DNA of 64,000 nt from the NCBI GenBank assembly GCA_009901575.1, contig WXYP01000008.1, positions 1 through 64,000 of the forward strand, given 5' to 3'. Below are positions 37,804 through 47,528 of the stretch, piece by piece; position 1 is the stretch's first letter; each line of letters begins with the position of its first letter. Below the pieces are notes generated by a model that was not told where the DNA came from, did not search any database, and saw only the letters and a program-made list of their open reading frames with translations. The DNA comes from Flavobacteriaceae bacterium R38 (GTDB lineage: Bacteria > Bacteroidota > Bacteroidia > Flavobacteriales > Flavobacteriaceae). The position numbers were made by a program, and so were the translations under genes.

Positions 37804-40713
37804 ATGGTAATCTTTAAAAATTCACATTCTTTGCTTTGCTTATTGTTATTTTCAATAGTATTTGGTAAAGTTTCTGCTCAACAAAATCAGAATATTACAA
37901 TAGATGAACACTCGCCTTATCTAATTAACCCTTCTGTATTAGGTCGTACACCAATTGGTGGGGATACTATTTTTATAGCTTCAACCCGAGTAAGGCCTTT
38001 GAGGTTTGAGCAATTGGAAGGTAATTCAACTCATCCCATTGTGATTATTAACAAGGGAGGGCAGGTTAAAATAAATGCAACCGCAAATGGAGATTGGGGT
38101 GCTTTAGTATTTTATAATACAAAATATATAAAGGTCAGTGGTGCAGGTCATCCAGGTTTTAAATATGGGTTTCAGTTAACAGCAAATGAAACAGGATTAG
38201 CTTTTGTTGAATTAAGCTCAGATTGTGAAGCAGAATTCATAAAAATTAGTCACGATGGTTTTTTTGGTATCCTGGCTAAAAAAGACTACGATGGAAACCC
38301 GCCAGTACCTCACCCTGTATTTAATAACCTGGTGATTCACGATTGCTTTATAGAAGGGGTTTCTGAAGGTATGTATCTGGGTGAAACAAAATCTCCGGGG
38401 ATGGAATTCAGACATGTAAAAATTTACAATAATATTGTAAGAAACACGCTAAGAGAATCCATACAAATAGCCAATATGCCTGAAGATGTCGAGATTTATA
38501 ATAATACGCTTATCAATGCCGGTTTAGAAGGCTTGATTTATCATACGAATAATCTACAGATTGGTAATAATTCTGTTGTAAACGTATATAATAACATTAT
38601 TATTGGTGCACCGGCATATGGAATTATAAATTTTGGTAAAGGAAACTGTACTTTTTCTTCTAATTATATAGCCAGCAGTACTGGTATTTTTTGCGATAAT
38701 CAATCTTTCAGCGATTCTTTAGCTCCCATATTAATAGCAGATAACTACTTTAAATCCTTAACAGGCCCCGAAGTCATTAAAAACCTTAATGAAAATAATT
38801 TCTTAACTGCCAGTAATAATGTATATGATGTACCTATGAATTTTTATAATGACGGGACTGTTCCAAATAATGAATCTATCGTTAATAACACTTTAACTAC
38901 AATCTCAGAAATTCAATTTGAGGATGTTTTAAATAATAACTACGCGTTAGCTAGCAATACTGCTTCCGAGTATTTAGGGATGGGAGCGCCGGGAGGTCCG
39001 GAATTTTTTGATTATGACGATCCCGCAACAACTCCAAGGCAACTTATCATTACACCTACTATGGTAGCCGATTCAGTTACCGGAGGTAGTGTAAATTCAC
39101 CTTTATACTTATTTGATGAGCAAAATGTTGATATCTCATCTGATCAGCATCCTATTAGCCAGTCATGGAAACCAGATTATCTTATGAATGAAACTTCTTA
39201 TCATGCTGTAGTTGATTTAGGTGATGAACATTATATCTCTGAGATCAATTTACATGACATGCATGATACTCATAATTTTACGGTTGAATACTATAACGGT
39301 AGTTCCTGGAATACTTTATTTGTTGAACCGTGCGATGCATTTAACACCTGGAAGACACATGCTACAGCTATAGAAACCCGTTATTTACGTTTTTCGATCT
39401 ATGATAGTCCTAATGCAGCAGTTAATGAAATCATTATTTATGGCTATCCAATTATCAGGCCATCAGAACAAATTGTGATAGATAGTAGCATGGTAACAGA
39501 TTTGGTGTCCGGAGGTAGTTCTAATACTCCAAATTATCTTTTTGACGAACAAAGTATTTCTGTTCAAAACGATGAACACCCTGTAAGCCAGTCGTGGAAA
39601 CCATTTTATAATAATTCTAATGCTCCCTATTACATAGAAATAGATTTAGGAACAGAATATCATATTTCTAAAATCAATTTACACGACATGAATGATGTCG
39701 CAGATTTTGTGATTCAATATAAAGATGGAGAAAACTGGATAGATTTGGTTACCGAGTCTTGCAATTCATATAATGTTTGGAAAAGTCATCATACTAATGT
39801 TGTTACCAGGTATCTAAGATTGGTAATGCCGATTAGCCCACATGCAAATGTGAATGAAATTATCGTACATGGTTATGCTGTAATGTCGTTTTCTACTTCT
39901 ACTCCTACAGAAACAATAGAAACAATAGAACAACAGATACTCGTTGAGTCTCATATGGTAAACGACTTAGTAAGTGGAGGAAGCGCAGATAGTCCATTGT
40001 ACTTATTTGACGAGCAGCAGGTTAATCCGCTTTCAGATGAACATGCAATAAGCAAGAGCTGGAAACCGTTTCATGATAATACCGGTGCTCCATATTATGT
40101 AGAAATAGACCTGGAAAATACATATAAAATATCAAAAATCTTTATGCATGATATGCATTCAACACATAATTTCATTGTTGAGTATGAAGACAATTCCAGC
40201 TGGGTAAGTCTTGTTGTAGAATCATGTGATGCTTTCAACGCCTGGAAGATTCATAACATTGATATTACTACAAGTAAACTGCGATTGTCTATGTTAGATA
40301 GCCCTTATGCCAGTGTAAACGAAATTTTATTATATGGTCAGTTGATTCAAGAAAATACGGTTAATTCCAGCAGTGTTTCAAATGATCTTTTTGAAAATAT
40401 TCTTATTAATGAAAGAGACAACACTGATGAAGATGCTACCGAAGAAGAATTAAACGGGTTAGAATTCTATCCAAATCCTGTTAAGAACACAATTTTTCTC
40501 CAGGGAATCGAATCTGACTCCAATTACAGTGAGATAAGAATTATGGATGCTTTTTTAGGGACAACATTATACTATAGCAGACATGCTAATCCAAACCATA
40601 CAAACACTATGCAAATAGATATTAGTAATATTTTGAATTTTCCCAGTGTTTATGTTTTACTGTATAGCAATGATAAAGGACAACAAAAGTCTTTTAAGTT
40701 TATTAAAGACTAA
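37804..40713 (+). CDS. Secreted beta-helix protein with three discoidin-like repeats and a T9SS sorting domain
   Basis: 969 residues. Signal peptide (LLCLLLFSIVFGKVSAQ), then a right-handed parallel beta-helix (about 30-400; NNLVIHDCFIEGVSEGMYLG, VEIYNNTLINAGLEGLIYH), as in polysaccharide lyases and related carbohydrate-active proteins. Three copies of a domain of about 135-140 residues follow (from about 413, 555 and 709), each with SWKP, INLHDM-like and VNEI(I/L) motifs, similar to discoidin/F5-8 C sugar-binding modules. The C-terminus (LEFYPNPVKNTIFLQG to the end) is a type A type IX secretion sorting signal. Probably a cell-surface polysaccharide-binding or -modifying protein; catalytic residues cannot be named. 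Confidence 0.83.
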   Translation: MVIFKNSHSLLCLLLFSIVFGKVSAQQNQNITIDEHSPYLINPSVLGRTPIGGDTIFIASTRVRPLRFEQLEGNSTHPIVIINKGGQVKINATANGDWGALVFYNTKYIKVSGAGHPGFKYGFQLTANETGLAFVELSSDCEAEFIKISHDGFFGILAKKDYDGNPPVPHPVFNNLVIHDCFIEGVSEGMYLGETKSPGMEFRHVKIYNNIVRNTLRESIQIANMPEDVEIYNNTLINAGLEGLIYHTNNLQIGNNSVVNVYNNIIIGAPAYGIINFGKGNCTFSSNYIASSTGIFCDNQSFSDSLAPILIADNYFKSLTGPEVIKNLNENNFLTASNNVYDVPMNFYNDGTVPNNESIVNNTLTTISEIQFEDVLNNNYALASNTASEYLGMGAPGGPEFFDYDDPATTPRQLIITPTMVADSVTGGSVNSPLYLFDEQNVDISSDQHPISQSWKPDYLMNETSYHAVVDLGDEHYISEINLHDMHDTHNFTVEYYNGSSWNTLFVEPCDAFNTWKTHATAIETRYLRFSIYDSPNAAVNEIIIYGYPIIRPSEQIVIDSSMVTDLVSGGSSNTPNYLFDEQSISVQNDEHPVSQSWKPFYNNSNAPYYIEIDLGTEYHISKINLHDMNDVADFVIQYKDGENWIDLVTESCNSYNVWKSHHTNVVTRYLRLVMPISPHANVNEIIVHGYAVMSFSTSTPTETIETIEQQILVESHMVNDLVSGGSADSPLYLFDEQQVNPLSDEHAISKSWKPFHDNTGAPYYVEIDLENTYKISKIFMHDMHSTHNFIVEYEDNSSWVSLVVESCDAFNAWKIHNIDITTSKLRLSMLDSPYASVNEILLYGQLIQENTVNSSSVSNDLFENILINERDNTDEDATEEELNGLEFYPNPVKNTIFLQGIESDSNYSEIRIMDAFLGTTLYYSRHANPNHTNTMQIDISNILNFPSVYVLLYSNDKGQQKSFKFIKD
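39043..40350 (+). repeat. Threefold internal domain repeat
   Basis: Three tandem in-frame copies (about 39043-39440, 39469-39870, 39931-40345) within the secreted beta-helix gene. Shared protein motifs are MV-D-V-GGS, YLFDEQ, SWKP, LHDM or MHDM and a final VNEI-x-YG. The DNA copies have drifted, so the duplication is old. Confidence 0.85.
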
Positions 40714-40789
40714 TAATCGTCTTGTTAAATTAATTGTCATTGAGTTTAAAAGTTAGTTTTACCTTTTTACTGATGTCTGAATAAACGTA

Positions 40790-41659
40790 TTATTCATCCA
40801 ACCAGTTGGGGATAACTCCCCAAAGTAAGTGTTCATTATGTTTTCTAAAGAAATCAAGATGTCCAATTTTTTTCAATCCAAATTCGGATGGTTTAATTAT
40901 TTTGATATTTGTTCTTGCATTAGAAAACTGATTTTTTAAACTCTTTACAGCCTTTGGACTTGCCATCCAGTCGTCTGTAAAACCTAACATCAAAATTTCA
41001 CAGTTTATCAGGTGATAATACGATTCGGTTTTTGGAATCAATCCGGGGATAGAAGTTGTGTTTAAAATACTTCGTGTCCAGTCTTTCCCTACATTTTTTG
41101 GTAAATTTGTACCTAACCCTTTTATTTCCGTGGGTAAATAACCATAAAGAGTATTGAATATCGGAATCCCAAATTTAGCGCCTAAATAAACAAAAGGTAT
41201 TTTTGAAATGGGAAAATTTTTCCAGTACATATTAGGCGAGGCAACGGTTACTACTTTTTTTATTTGAGTGGAAAGAGAAGACATTCCAACACAACTGCCT
41301 CCAAAACTATGCCCTATTACATACACATCCAGTTTGCTATGTTTTTCTAAAGCATATTTTAAAACTGCACTAAAATCTAGTTTACCCCAGTCGTAATAAC
41401 TGGCTTTACTAGTATTTAATTTTTTATATGATGATTCTCCAACATCTCTGTAATCATAAGTATAAACCAGGTAGCCCTTTTGGGCTAAAAATTTGGCAAA
41501 ATTTGAATAAAAATATTGAGGAACACCAGTTGCCGTATTAATAATTACAACAGCTTTTTTTATTACACTATGATAAATTTTAGCAGCTAATACAGCAGTA
41601 TCTGTTTGAATATTAATATTCTCCACATAAATTTCTTCTGCTTTTTTCTTAACTTCCAA
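40790..41659 (-). CDS. Alpha/beta hydrolase
   Basis: 289 residues with the nucleophile elbow GHSFGGS, a probable acid in MLGFTDDWMASP and a histidine in KKIGHLDFF, a complete catalytic triad. No signal peptide, so it acts in the cytosol. It lies 55 nt downstream of the flavin monooxygenase on the same strand, so it may hydrolyse the ester made by that enzyme. Confidence 0.85.
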   Translation of the reverse strand: MEVKKKAEEIYVENINIQTDTAVLAAKIYHSVIKKAVVIINTATGVPQYFYSNFAKFLAQKGYLVYTYDYRDVGESSYKKLNTSKASYYDWGKLDFSAVLKYALEKHSKLDVYVIGHSFGGSCVGMSSLSTQIKKVVTVASPNMYWKNFPISKIPFVYLGAKFGIPIFNTLYGYLPTEIKGLGTNLPKNVGKDWTRSILNTTSIPGLIPKTESYYHLINCEILMLGFTDDWMASPKAVKSLKNQFSNARTNIKIIKPSEFGLKKIGHLDFFRKHNEHLLWGVIPNWLDE

Positions 41660-41714
41660 AATACTTCTGTTTTACGCAAATAGATATAATTAAAGGTCTA
41701 AATTATGATAGTAT

Positions 41715-43022
41715 TTAAACAGTTTTTGAAACATATTTTTTCTTTAATTGTTTTTTTAGATCCCGCATAAATTTATGATAATCTACTGTAATCGTATGTC
41801 GTGGAGATTTAACTTGTTTAATATGTGGATGAGTTATCTCTCTCTTACATAAAGCTTCAATATTATTTGGCCTTTGCCATTTCCCTGCTAATGCTCTTGC
41901 AGCGATCTTACTTTGTAATTCTGCCCCCGGCCAAATACAGCCTAATGGTTGAAACATCCCTATAAAGTACAGGTTTTTGTATTGGTGATGAAACATACGC
42001 AAATACAATGGTACATCTCCTGTACTGTAGTCTAAAAAGTCTTTGTCAAAAAACGGATGCCTTAATATATAACCCGTACAGGCAATAACGGTATCAAATG
42101 CTTCAGAATATCCGTCTTTGAAGTGAACCGTATGACCGTCAAAACGTTCAATATCTTTTAACGGTTTTACTTTTCCATGGCGGATTTTATACAAGAGTTC
42201 GCTATTTATGGTAGGATGAGTTTCTCCAAACTTCATTTTTGCTTTTGGTAAGCCATACATTTCATTAGATCCCGTTACAAACCGAATAGTAATGTCTGAA
42301 ATTTTATTGCGCAACCATACAGGCAAAAAACGAAGCCTTGAAGCAAAAACATCTGATGGGATTCCCATTAAAAACTTGGGGAGAATAAGATAACCTCTAC
42401 GCCAGCTTATCATTGTTTTTTTACTTACCCGACTTGTTTCTACGGCTACATCGCAAGCCGAATTTCCAGCACCAATAACTAATACTTTTTTATCTCTGAA
42501 AGGTTCGGCTTTTTTAAATTGATGAGAATGCAGATACTCTCCTTCAAATACCCCGGGATATTTTGGATGTCTAGGTTCCCAATGATGACCATTACAAACT
42601 ATTAAATCTGTAAATAGTTCTTTTTTTGTAGTTCCGTTTTGTTCAATAGTAACTTCCCAGGTTTTTTCATTTGTGAGTTCACAATGTTTAACTAAAGTTT
42701 CAAACTGAATGACTTTGTAGAGGTCAAACTTTTTTGCATACGCTTGAAAATAACGTCGTAATTCATCATGAGAAGGGTAATCGGAAACGGTTTTATCAAA
42801 ATCGTCAAAAGTAAAATCCTCATATTGTGATAAGGTTTTAGAACTGATTATATGAGTAGTTTCAAAAACGCTCGAATGACTTTCATTCTCATTATAAATC
42901 CAATTCCCTCCTACATCCTTATTCCTGTCATAAGCTACCACTTCAAGATGTTCATCCAATATATTTTTTATCGCTGTAATTCCCGAAGGACCAGCACCTA
43001 TGATACATATTCTTTTATTCAT
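41715..43022 (-). CDS. Flavin-containing monooxygenase (Baeyer-Villiger-like)
   Basis: 435 residues, class B flavin monooxygenase. FAD motif GAGPSG near the N-terminus, the family fingerprint FEGEYLHSHQF (FxGxxxHxxxF), the NADPH motif GAGNSA, and ACTGYILRHPFF late in the chain. It inserts one oxygen into a ketone, amine or thioether; substrate unknown. The downstream hydrolase favours a ketone-to-ester route. On the minus strand TATATTTG (43035-43028) ends six bases before the ATG, so the message may be leaderless. Confidence 0.88.
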   Translation of the reverse strand: MNKRICIIGAGPSGITAIKNILDEHLEVVAYDRNKDVGGNWIYNENESHSSVFETTHIISSKTLSQYEDFTFDDFDKTVSDYPSHDELRRYFQAYAKKFDLYKVIQFETLVKHCELTNEKTWEVTIEQNGTTKKELFTDLIVCNGHHWEPRHPKYPGVFEGEYLHSHQFKKAEPFRDKKVLVIGAGNSACDVAVETSRVSKKTMISWRRGYLILPKFLMGIPSDVFASRLRFLPVWLRNKISDITIRFVTGSNEMYGLPKAKMKFGETHPTINSELLYKIRHGKVKPLKDIERFDGHTVHFKDGYSEAFDTVIACTGYILRHPFFDKDFLDYSTGDVPLYLRMFHHQYKNLYFIGMFQPLGCIWPGAELQSKIAARALAGKWQRPNNIEALCKREITHPHIKQVKSPRHTITVDYHKFMRDLKKQLKKKYVSKTV

Positions 43023-43037
43023 AAATACAAATATAAC

Positions 43038-43061
43038 AAAAGTGACAATACTGTCACTTTT
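43038..43061. promoter_or_regulatory. Palindromic operator between monooxygenase and tetR
   Basis: Perfect 10-bp inverted repeat AAAAGTGACA-N4-TGTCACTTTT. It lies just upstream of the monooxygenase -7 box and covers the -33 area of both divergent genes (the tetR side has TAATTTCG at 43068-43075). Its place and symmetry fit a TetR-family operator that also gives autorepression. Confidence 0.8.
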
Positions 43062-43079
43062 TAATTGTAATTTCGTGAC

Positions 43080-43676
43080 ATGAAAAAAAATGAAATCAAA
43101 AAGATTAACAATGAAAAGGCAATATTAGAATCTGCAGTTAGACTATTTACCACTAATGGATTCAGTGAAACCTCAATTAGTAATATTGTTGATGGTAGTG
43201 GTCTAGCAAGAGGAACTTTTTACAATTATTTCAATACGAAAGAAGCTATTTGGAATAAATTAGTCGATACATTAATCCTTCAAATAAACAAAACCCTTGT
43301 CTATGAAAGAAGTCAAGCTAAAAATGCCTATGATTTTATTTTTAACGCTTTTTATGAGTATGCGACCATATTAACAACATCTTTCTATTTGGATTTAATT
43401 ATCAAAAATCAATCTAAGTTTAGAGAAACCGTTTTCTCCGGATCATCATTAAATTCAATTTATAAAAGTTTAGAGATCGATTTGATAAATAGTGATTATT
43501 TTAAAGGTTTGTCTCCATCTCAATATAAAATGACTAGTTATGCAATGATCGCCACAGCCATAGAATTATTAATTCAGGCTAAAATAGAGAGCGAAACCAT
43601 TGATTTAGAAAAGCTCTCTGTGTTTTTTACAAATCTATTTTTAGGGGGAGTAAAAAGTATTACCTTAAATTCTTAA
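43080..43676 (+). CDS. TetR-family transcriptional regulator
   Basis: 198 residues with the N-terminal TetR helix-turn-helix (FSETSISNIVDGSGLARGTFYNYFNTKEAIW) and an all-helical ligand-binding domain. Divergent from the monooxygenase-hydrolase pair, with which it shares the operator at 43038. Very likely represses that pair until the substrate or a related ligand is present. Confidence 0.9.
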   Translation: MKKNEIKKINNEKAILESAVRLFTTNGFSETSISNIVDGSGLARGTFYNYFNTKEAIWNKLVDTLILQINKTLVYERSQAKNAYDFIFNAFYEYATILTTSFYLDLIIKNQSKFRETVFSGSSLNSIYKSLEIDLINSDYFKGLSPSQYKMTSYAMIATAIELLIQAKIESETIDLEKLSVFFTNLFLGGVKSITLNS

Positions 43677-43762
43677 TACAAATCAATAGCTTCGTCTTGA
43701 AGCTGCTTAGCCAGATTCTGTTGTTCTTCCAAAATACTTTTGATATCTTTAAGTTCAATCAC
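43673..43762 (-). pseudogene. Possible remnant of a small coding region
   Basis: A 29-codon frame from GTG (43762) to TAA (43673), overlapping the tetR stop. The peptide VIELKDIKSILEEQQNL plus about a dozen residues is hydrophilic, helical and coding-like, and it ends naturally, which fits the C-terminus of a lost gene or a very small protein. The rest of the gap to 43997 shows no coding pattern. Family not recognised. Confidence 0.3.
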
Positions 43763-43976
43763 CTCTATTTAATGTTATTAAGACCAGAATTTAGTGCCAT
43801 GAAATTTTGAGTGAGCAGCGCTACGATTAAAAACGTTCTTCTTTACCTGAAGAAGTATTTGTATTTTATAAATAAATTAAACCTATTTTGATATAATAGA
43901 TCAATTTTTAAGATAAATATACACTTACATGAATTAAGTTTCTTCATTCCAAATTTTTAATAGACACTACGTTGTT

Positions 43977-43984
43977 TATCTTTG
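43977..43984 (+). promoter_or_regulatory. -7 box of the CHAT gene
   Basis: TATCTTTG, 14 nt before the ATG at 43998, implying a very short leader. No TTTG at the standard spacing; TTTT lies there instead. Confidence 0.5.
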
Positions 43985-43997
43985 AAAAAAACAACCC

Positions 43998-46823
43998 ATG
44001 CTTTTAAAACGCTTTCTACCAATTATTTCCCTATTGTTTTTTGTTTCCTATTGTTTCTCACAACAGAATAGAAACACTGATAATTTCAAAAAAGACTCTT
44101 TACAGTTTCAAAAGTTTTTTAAAATCGCAGAAAACTGGTTTTACCAAAACAACATTGACAAATCTGTAGAGTTTTTAGAAAAAGCTTCTGCCATCGCTTA
44201 TAACATTGAGCTTTACGATTATTGGGTAGAATGTGAATTGTATAAAGCAAGTTTTATCAGTTATAATGGTGACTTTAACGCCACTTTTAAAATATTGGAC
44301 TCTTTGGAGGTACTCACAGAAACAATTCCAATGTCTGATGATGCTAAATCTAATATATTTAATTATAAAAGTATTTTTTTAAAGGAAGAGGATGATATCC
44401 AAACCGCGATATCTTATGATGAAAAATCGTTTGCACTAAAAGAAAAAAACGGAGCATCTCCGGCAGACAAAGATTTCTACTATACAAGTTTGGGGATTAG
44501 CTATATGAAATTAGGGAAATATGAACAAGCCGTATCATATTACCAACTGGCTCTGAAGGAACAGGATAAAGCTCTAAATGACTCTTTAATAACTGTTGAT
44601 CGTTTTTACTTTAGAAGAGCAATTGTAAACAACAATTTATCGGAAACTTATCTTCTTAATGAAAATATTATCAAAGCAATTGAATATGCTGAAAGAGCAG
44701 AAGAAAAAATGGGTCAGTTAAAACAAGTCGAATTAGCATTAAGTCAGAGAAATGCTCAAGTTTTGGCTGAAGCCTATATGGCAGACGGTAATGTTGAACA
44801 AGCAAAATTAAACTTTTATAAGCGTCTTGATATTATAGAAAAGGATAGTAGAAAGAATATAAGAGAACGCATTGAGGCAATATTAGCTATTGCAAATTTC
44901 GAAAAGAAATATGGAGATACAGGTAAATCAGGCCAAATGTATGACCATGTAGAAGTGTACCTGGATAGTTTAAAGACAAATCCGAAAGCCTTGTATTTTG
45001 CAATTTCTCCTGTAGTGAAAAACTATTTTGACAACGGTGATCTTAAAAATGCGAAGAAATTCTTAGATAGAGGCCTGGGAAAGGTCACTATTCAAGATGT
45101 AGAAGAATCTTTTCTGGACTATTCCCGTGATATCGGGATGTATGCAGAACTATTGTCTCTCATGGGGCTTTATCATTACAAACAATATCAAAAAGAAGGA
45201 AATACTGAATTCCTCAAAAAAAGTATAGCATGGTATAGAGTTACTTACGGTTTTCTAGGCACAATGTCACAAAAATTAGGAGATAACATTAACCCTAAAT
45301 TTATTGAGATTTTAGATGAAATCAATAAACACGCATTAGCGACATTTTATATTGCTACAGATACATTCAATGAAAAAGAGATCTATTACAGTGATGTCTT
45401 AAGTATTATAGAATTTGAAAAGTCATTTTCCAGGAATATCAATATAAAGAAGGCTCAGGCAGATGTTTTGGTCGGATTGCCTAAATCACTCTATTCATTA
45501 GAGAAAGCTCAAAAGAAAAAAATAAGAAGGTTATTATTACAGTTTCAAAAAGATGAGCTTAATGATACGCTGAACAAAAATTTAAATAAACAAATCGATA
45601 TCCTGGATTCCATAAGAAAGGATATTACTGAGAAGTATCCGGAATATGATAAATTAAAACGATTTGATTATCATTTTGATTATACTGAGCTAGTCAAAAA
45701 GGTGAAAAAAAATCAAACATCGGTTCTTTCTTTTTACTATAATGATAAATACTTGTACCGCTTTTTAGTCACTCCTCAGCGTACAGTATTTGATAGATTA
45801 ACTCTCAAAGATTCTTTTGAATCGGATATTGCTAAATATATTAATGCAATAAAAGATTATAAGACGAATGACTATAGGATAAAAGGTCAAACTCTGTTTG
45901 AGCAAATTTTTAAAAACATTGAAAGCTCCATTACAAATACAGAGTTGGTTGTGGTTCCATATGGAGTACTAAATGTTTTGCCTTTTGAGACGCTACCCAC
46001 AAAAGATGGCTTTCTCTTTGAGAAAACCCCCATAAGTTATGAGTTTTCACTTGTAAAATGGATTACTCCAAAGGTTGATGTTTCTAAGAATCGTAAAAAT
46101 ATATTGTTATTCACTCCCGTATTTCCTAAAGCTAAAAAAGAAAAGGATAATAACAGAAGAACATTTACAGAACTCACCCATTCTCTGAATGAAGCAAATT
46201 ATATCGATGAAATATTCAATACTGTCAGGTTTGATTTTAACAAAGCCACTAAACAGAATTTTATACAGAATAAAGATCATAATATTCTGCATTTAGCAAC
46301 TCACGTTAGGTTAAATGAAGAATCGCCAATGGAAACTAAAATATTTTTTGCGCCCAATCCCGATCAAAAAAATAATGACGCCCTTAATATTTATGAAATT
46401 TTAGATATGCAACTACCTTCCAAAATGGTTGTATTAAGTGCTTGTGATACAGGAATTGGTCCTATTAAAAAAGGAGATGGTGTACAAAGTTTGGCTTCCA
46501 GTTTTTCTTATGCAGGAGCTGATAGTGTGGTTATGAGCTTATGGCAGGTAGATGATAATTCAACCAGTATATTGATGAAGTATTTCTATAAAAGCCTTAA
46601 AGAAGGGCAATCCAAAAACAAAGCACTGCAAAATGCTAAATTAAAATATTTAGCTAATACGGAAGATGAGTTATTAAAACATCCTTATTATTGGGCTGGA
46701 TTTATAGTCTCGGGAGATACTTCCCCTCTTGTTCAAAACCTATACTGGCCCTGGGTTTTAGGAATTGCAGGGTTAATTTTATTACTGATCGTATTTCGAA
46801 AAAAACTAATCAAGCTTGGTTAG
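43998..46823 (+). CDS. CHAT-domain caspase-like protease with TPR repeats and membrane anchor
   Basis: 941 residues. Signal peptide (FLPIISLLFFVSYCFSQ), a long tetratricopeptide-repeat region (about 30-480; YYTSLGISYMKLGKYEQAVSYYQLAL is a clear repeat), then a C-terminal CHAT domain with the catalytic pair H in HLATH (about 765-769) and Cys816 in LSACDTG, followed by SLASSFSYAGADSVVMSLWQVDD. A last helix (about 918-936) with a basic tail anchors it in the inner membrane, so the protease is predicted to face the periplasm. Convergent with and overlapping the anti-sigma-like gene by 18 nt. CHAT proteases cleave partner proteins; the partner here is unknown. Confidence 0.88.
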   Translation: MLLKRFLPIISLLFFVSYCFSQQNRNTDNFKKDSLQFQKFFKIAENWFYQNNIDKSVEFLEKASAIAYNIELYDYWVECELYKASFISYNGDFNATFKILDSLEVLTETIPMSDDAKSNIFNYKSIFLKEEDDIQTAISYDEKSFALKEKNGASPADKDFYYTSLGISYMKLGKYEQAVSYYQLALKEQDKALNDSLITVDRFYFRRAIVNNNLSETYLLNENIIKAIEYAERAEEKMGQLKQVELALSQRNAQVLAEAYMADGNVEQAKLNFYKRLDIIEKDSRKNIRERIEAILAIANFEKKYGDTGKSGQMYDHVEVYLDSLKTNPKALYFAISPVVKNYFDNGDLKNAKKFLDRGLGKVTIQDVEESFLDYSRDIGMYAELLSLMGLYHYKQYQKEGNTEFLKKSIAWYRVTYGFLGTMSQKLGDNINPKFIEILDEINKHALATFYIATDTFNEKEIYYSDVLSIIEFEKSFSRNINIKKAQADVLVGLPKSLYSLEKAQKKKIRRLLLQFQKDELNDTLNKNLNKQIDILDSIRKDITEKYPEYDKLKRFDYHFDYTELVKKVKKNQTSVLSFYYNDKYLYRFLVTPQRTVFDRLTLKDSFESDIAKYINAIKDYKTNDYRIKGQTLFEQIFKNIESSITNTELVVVPYGVLNVLPFETLPTKDGFLFEKTPISYEFSLVKWITPKVDVSKNRKNILLFTPVFPKAKKEKDNNRRTFTELTHSLNEANYIDEIFNTVRFDFNKATKQNFIQNKDHNILHLATHVRLNEESPMETKIFFAPNPDQKNNDALNIYEILDMQLPSKMVVLSACDTGIGPIKKGDGVQSLASSFSYAGADSVVMSLWQVDDNSTSILMKYFYKSLKEGQSKNKALQNAKLKYLANTEDELLKHPYYWAGFIVSGDTSPLVQNLYWPWVLGIAGLILLLIVFRKKLIKLG

Positions 46824-47525
46824 AAGAATCTTAGCTTTTTTTACATTATACTTGTTTTGTGCAATCACTATTTTAAGGTTCTTTTTGGCATTTTCTAAAT
46901 CATTAAGCTTCAAATAAGCCATGGCCAGGTACCAATTCGATTTTTGCGTTAATGTATCTTTAGTTTTAAGATGTGCTTTTAAAGCGACAATGGCTTCTTC
47001 CGGTCGGTTTAATCGTAATAATGCATTGGCTTTATAAAAAAGGTAATGTGGTGTTTTTTCTTCTTTAAATAACTTTTCAAACAATACCAATGCCTCTTTA
47101 TACTCCCCTTTTTCATAATGATTAAAAGCTTCGGTTCTTAAATCTTGTTGTTCTGTAGATCGAACAATAGGGTGTACCACATTTCGATAAGGTTCAAAGT
47201 TTTCTGTGAACAATACCTGGGCATCGGCAGTACTTTTTTGTGTAGTAAAATAAGTAATACTGATGATAAGCGCCAAGGAGGCTGCAACCAACCATAGTTT
47301 TACAGGCACTCTTTTTTGCTTTTGATGATGTTCTGCTTCAAAATCTACCAACATGGCTCTTGTAGCAGCATCATCTTCAAACGCTGCGACTTTTTGTAGG
47401 TTTTGACGCAATTTTACTTCTTCTTTAAAAGTAGCATCATTTGCTATTAGCTCATCAAAAAGTGTACGTTCACTATCACTAAGAGTACCCTTTAAGAAGT
47501 TATCGATAAGTTTATCTTTATCCAT
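46806..47525 (-). CDS. TPR-containing membrane protein, probable anti-sigma factor
   Basis: 239 residues from the ATG at 47525 (one codon after a possible GTG). The N-terminal segment (DNFLKGTLSDSERTLFDELIANDATF) resembles the cytosolic part of Bacteroidota anti-sigma factors, followed by one helix (about 75-93) and a periplasmic tetratricopeptide region (about 125-239; EAFNHYEKGEYKEALVLFEKLF). It starts 3 nt after the sigma gene. Inferred role: hold the sigma factor at the membrane until a periplasmic signal is sensed. Confidence 0.75.
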   Translation of the reverse strand: MDKDKLIDNFLKGTLSDSERTLFDELIANDATFKEEVKLRQNLQKVAAFEDDAATRAMLVDFEAEHHQKQKRVPVKLWLVAASLALIISITYFTTQKSTADAQVLFTENFEPYRNVVHPIVRSTEQQDLRTEAFNHYEKGEYKEALVLFEKLFKEEKTPHYLFYKANALLRLNRPEEAIVALKAHLKTKDTLTQKSNWYLAMAYLKLNDLENAKKNLKIVIAQNKYNVKKAKILLTKLD

Positions 47526-47528
47526 CAC

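Noticed and set aside
43038-43061. Reading the TetR palindrome as a Crp site
   Set aside because: GTGA and TCAC halves are 8 bp apart, not 6, and the site lies between tetR and its divergent target.
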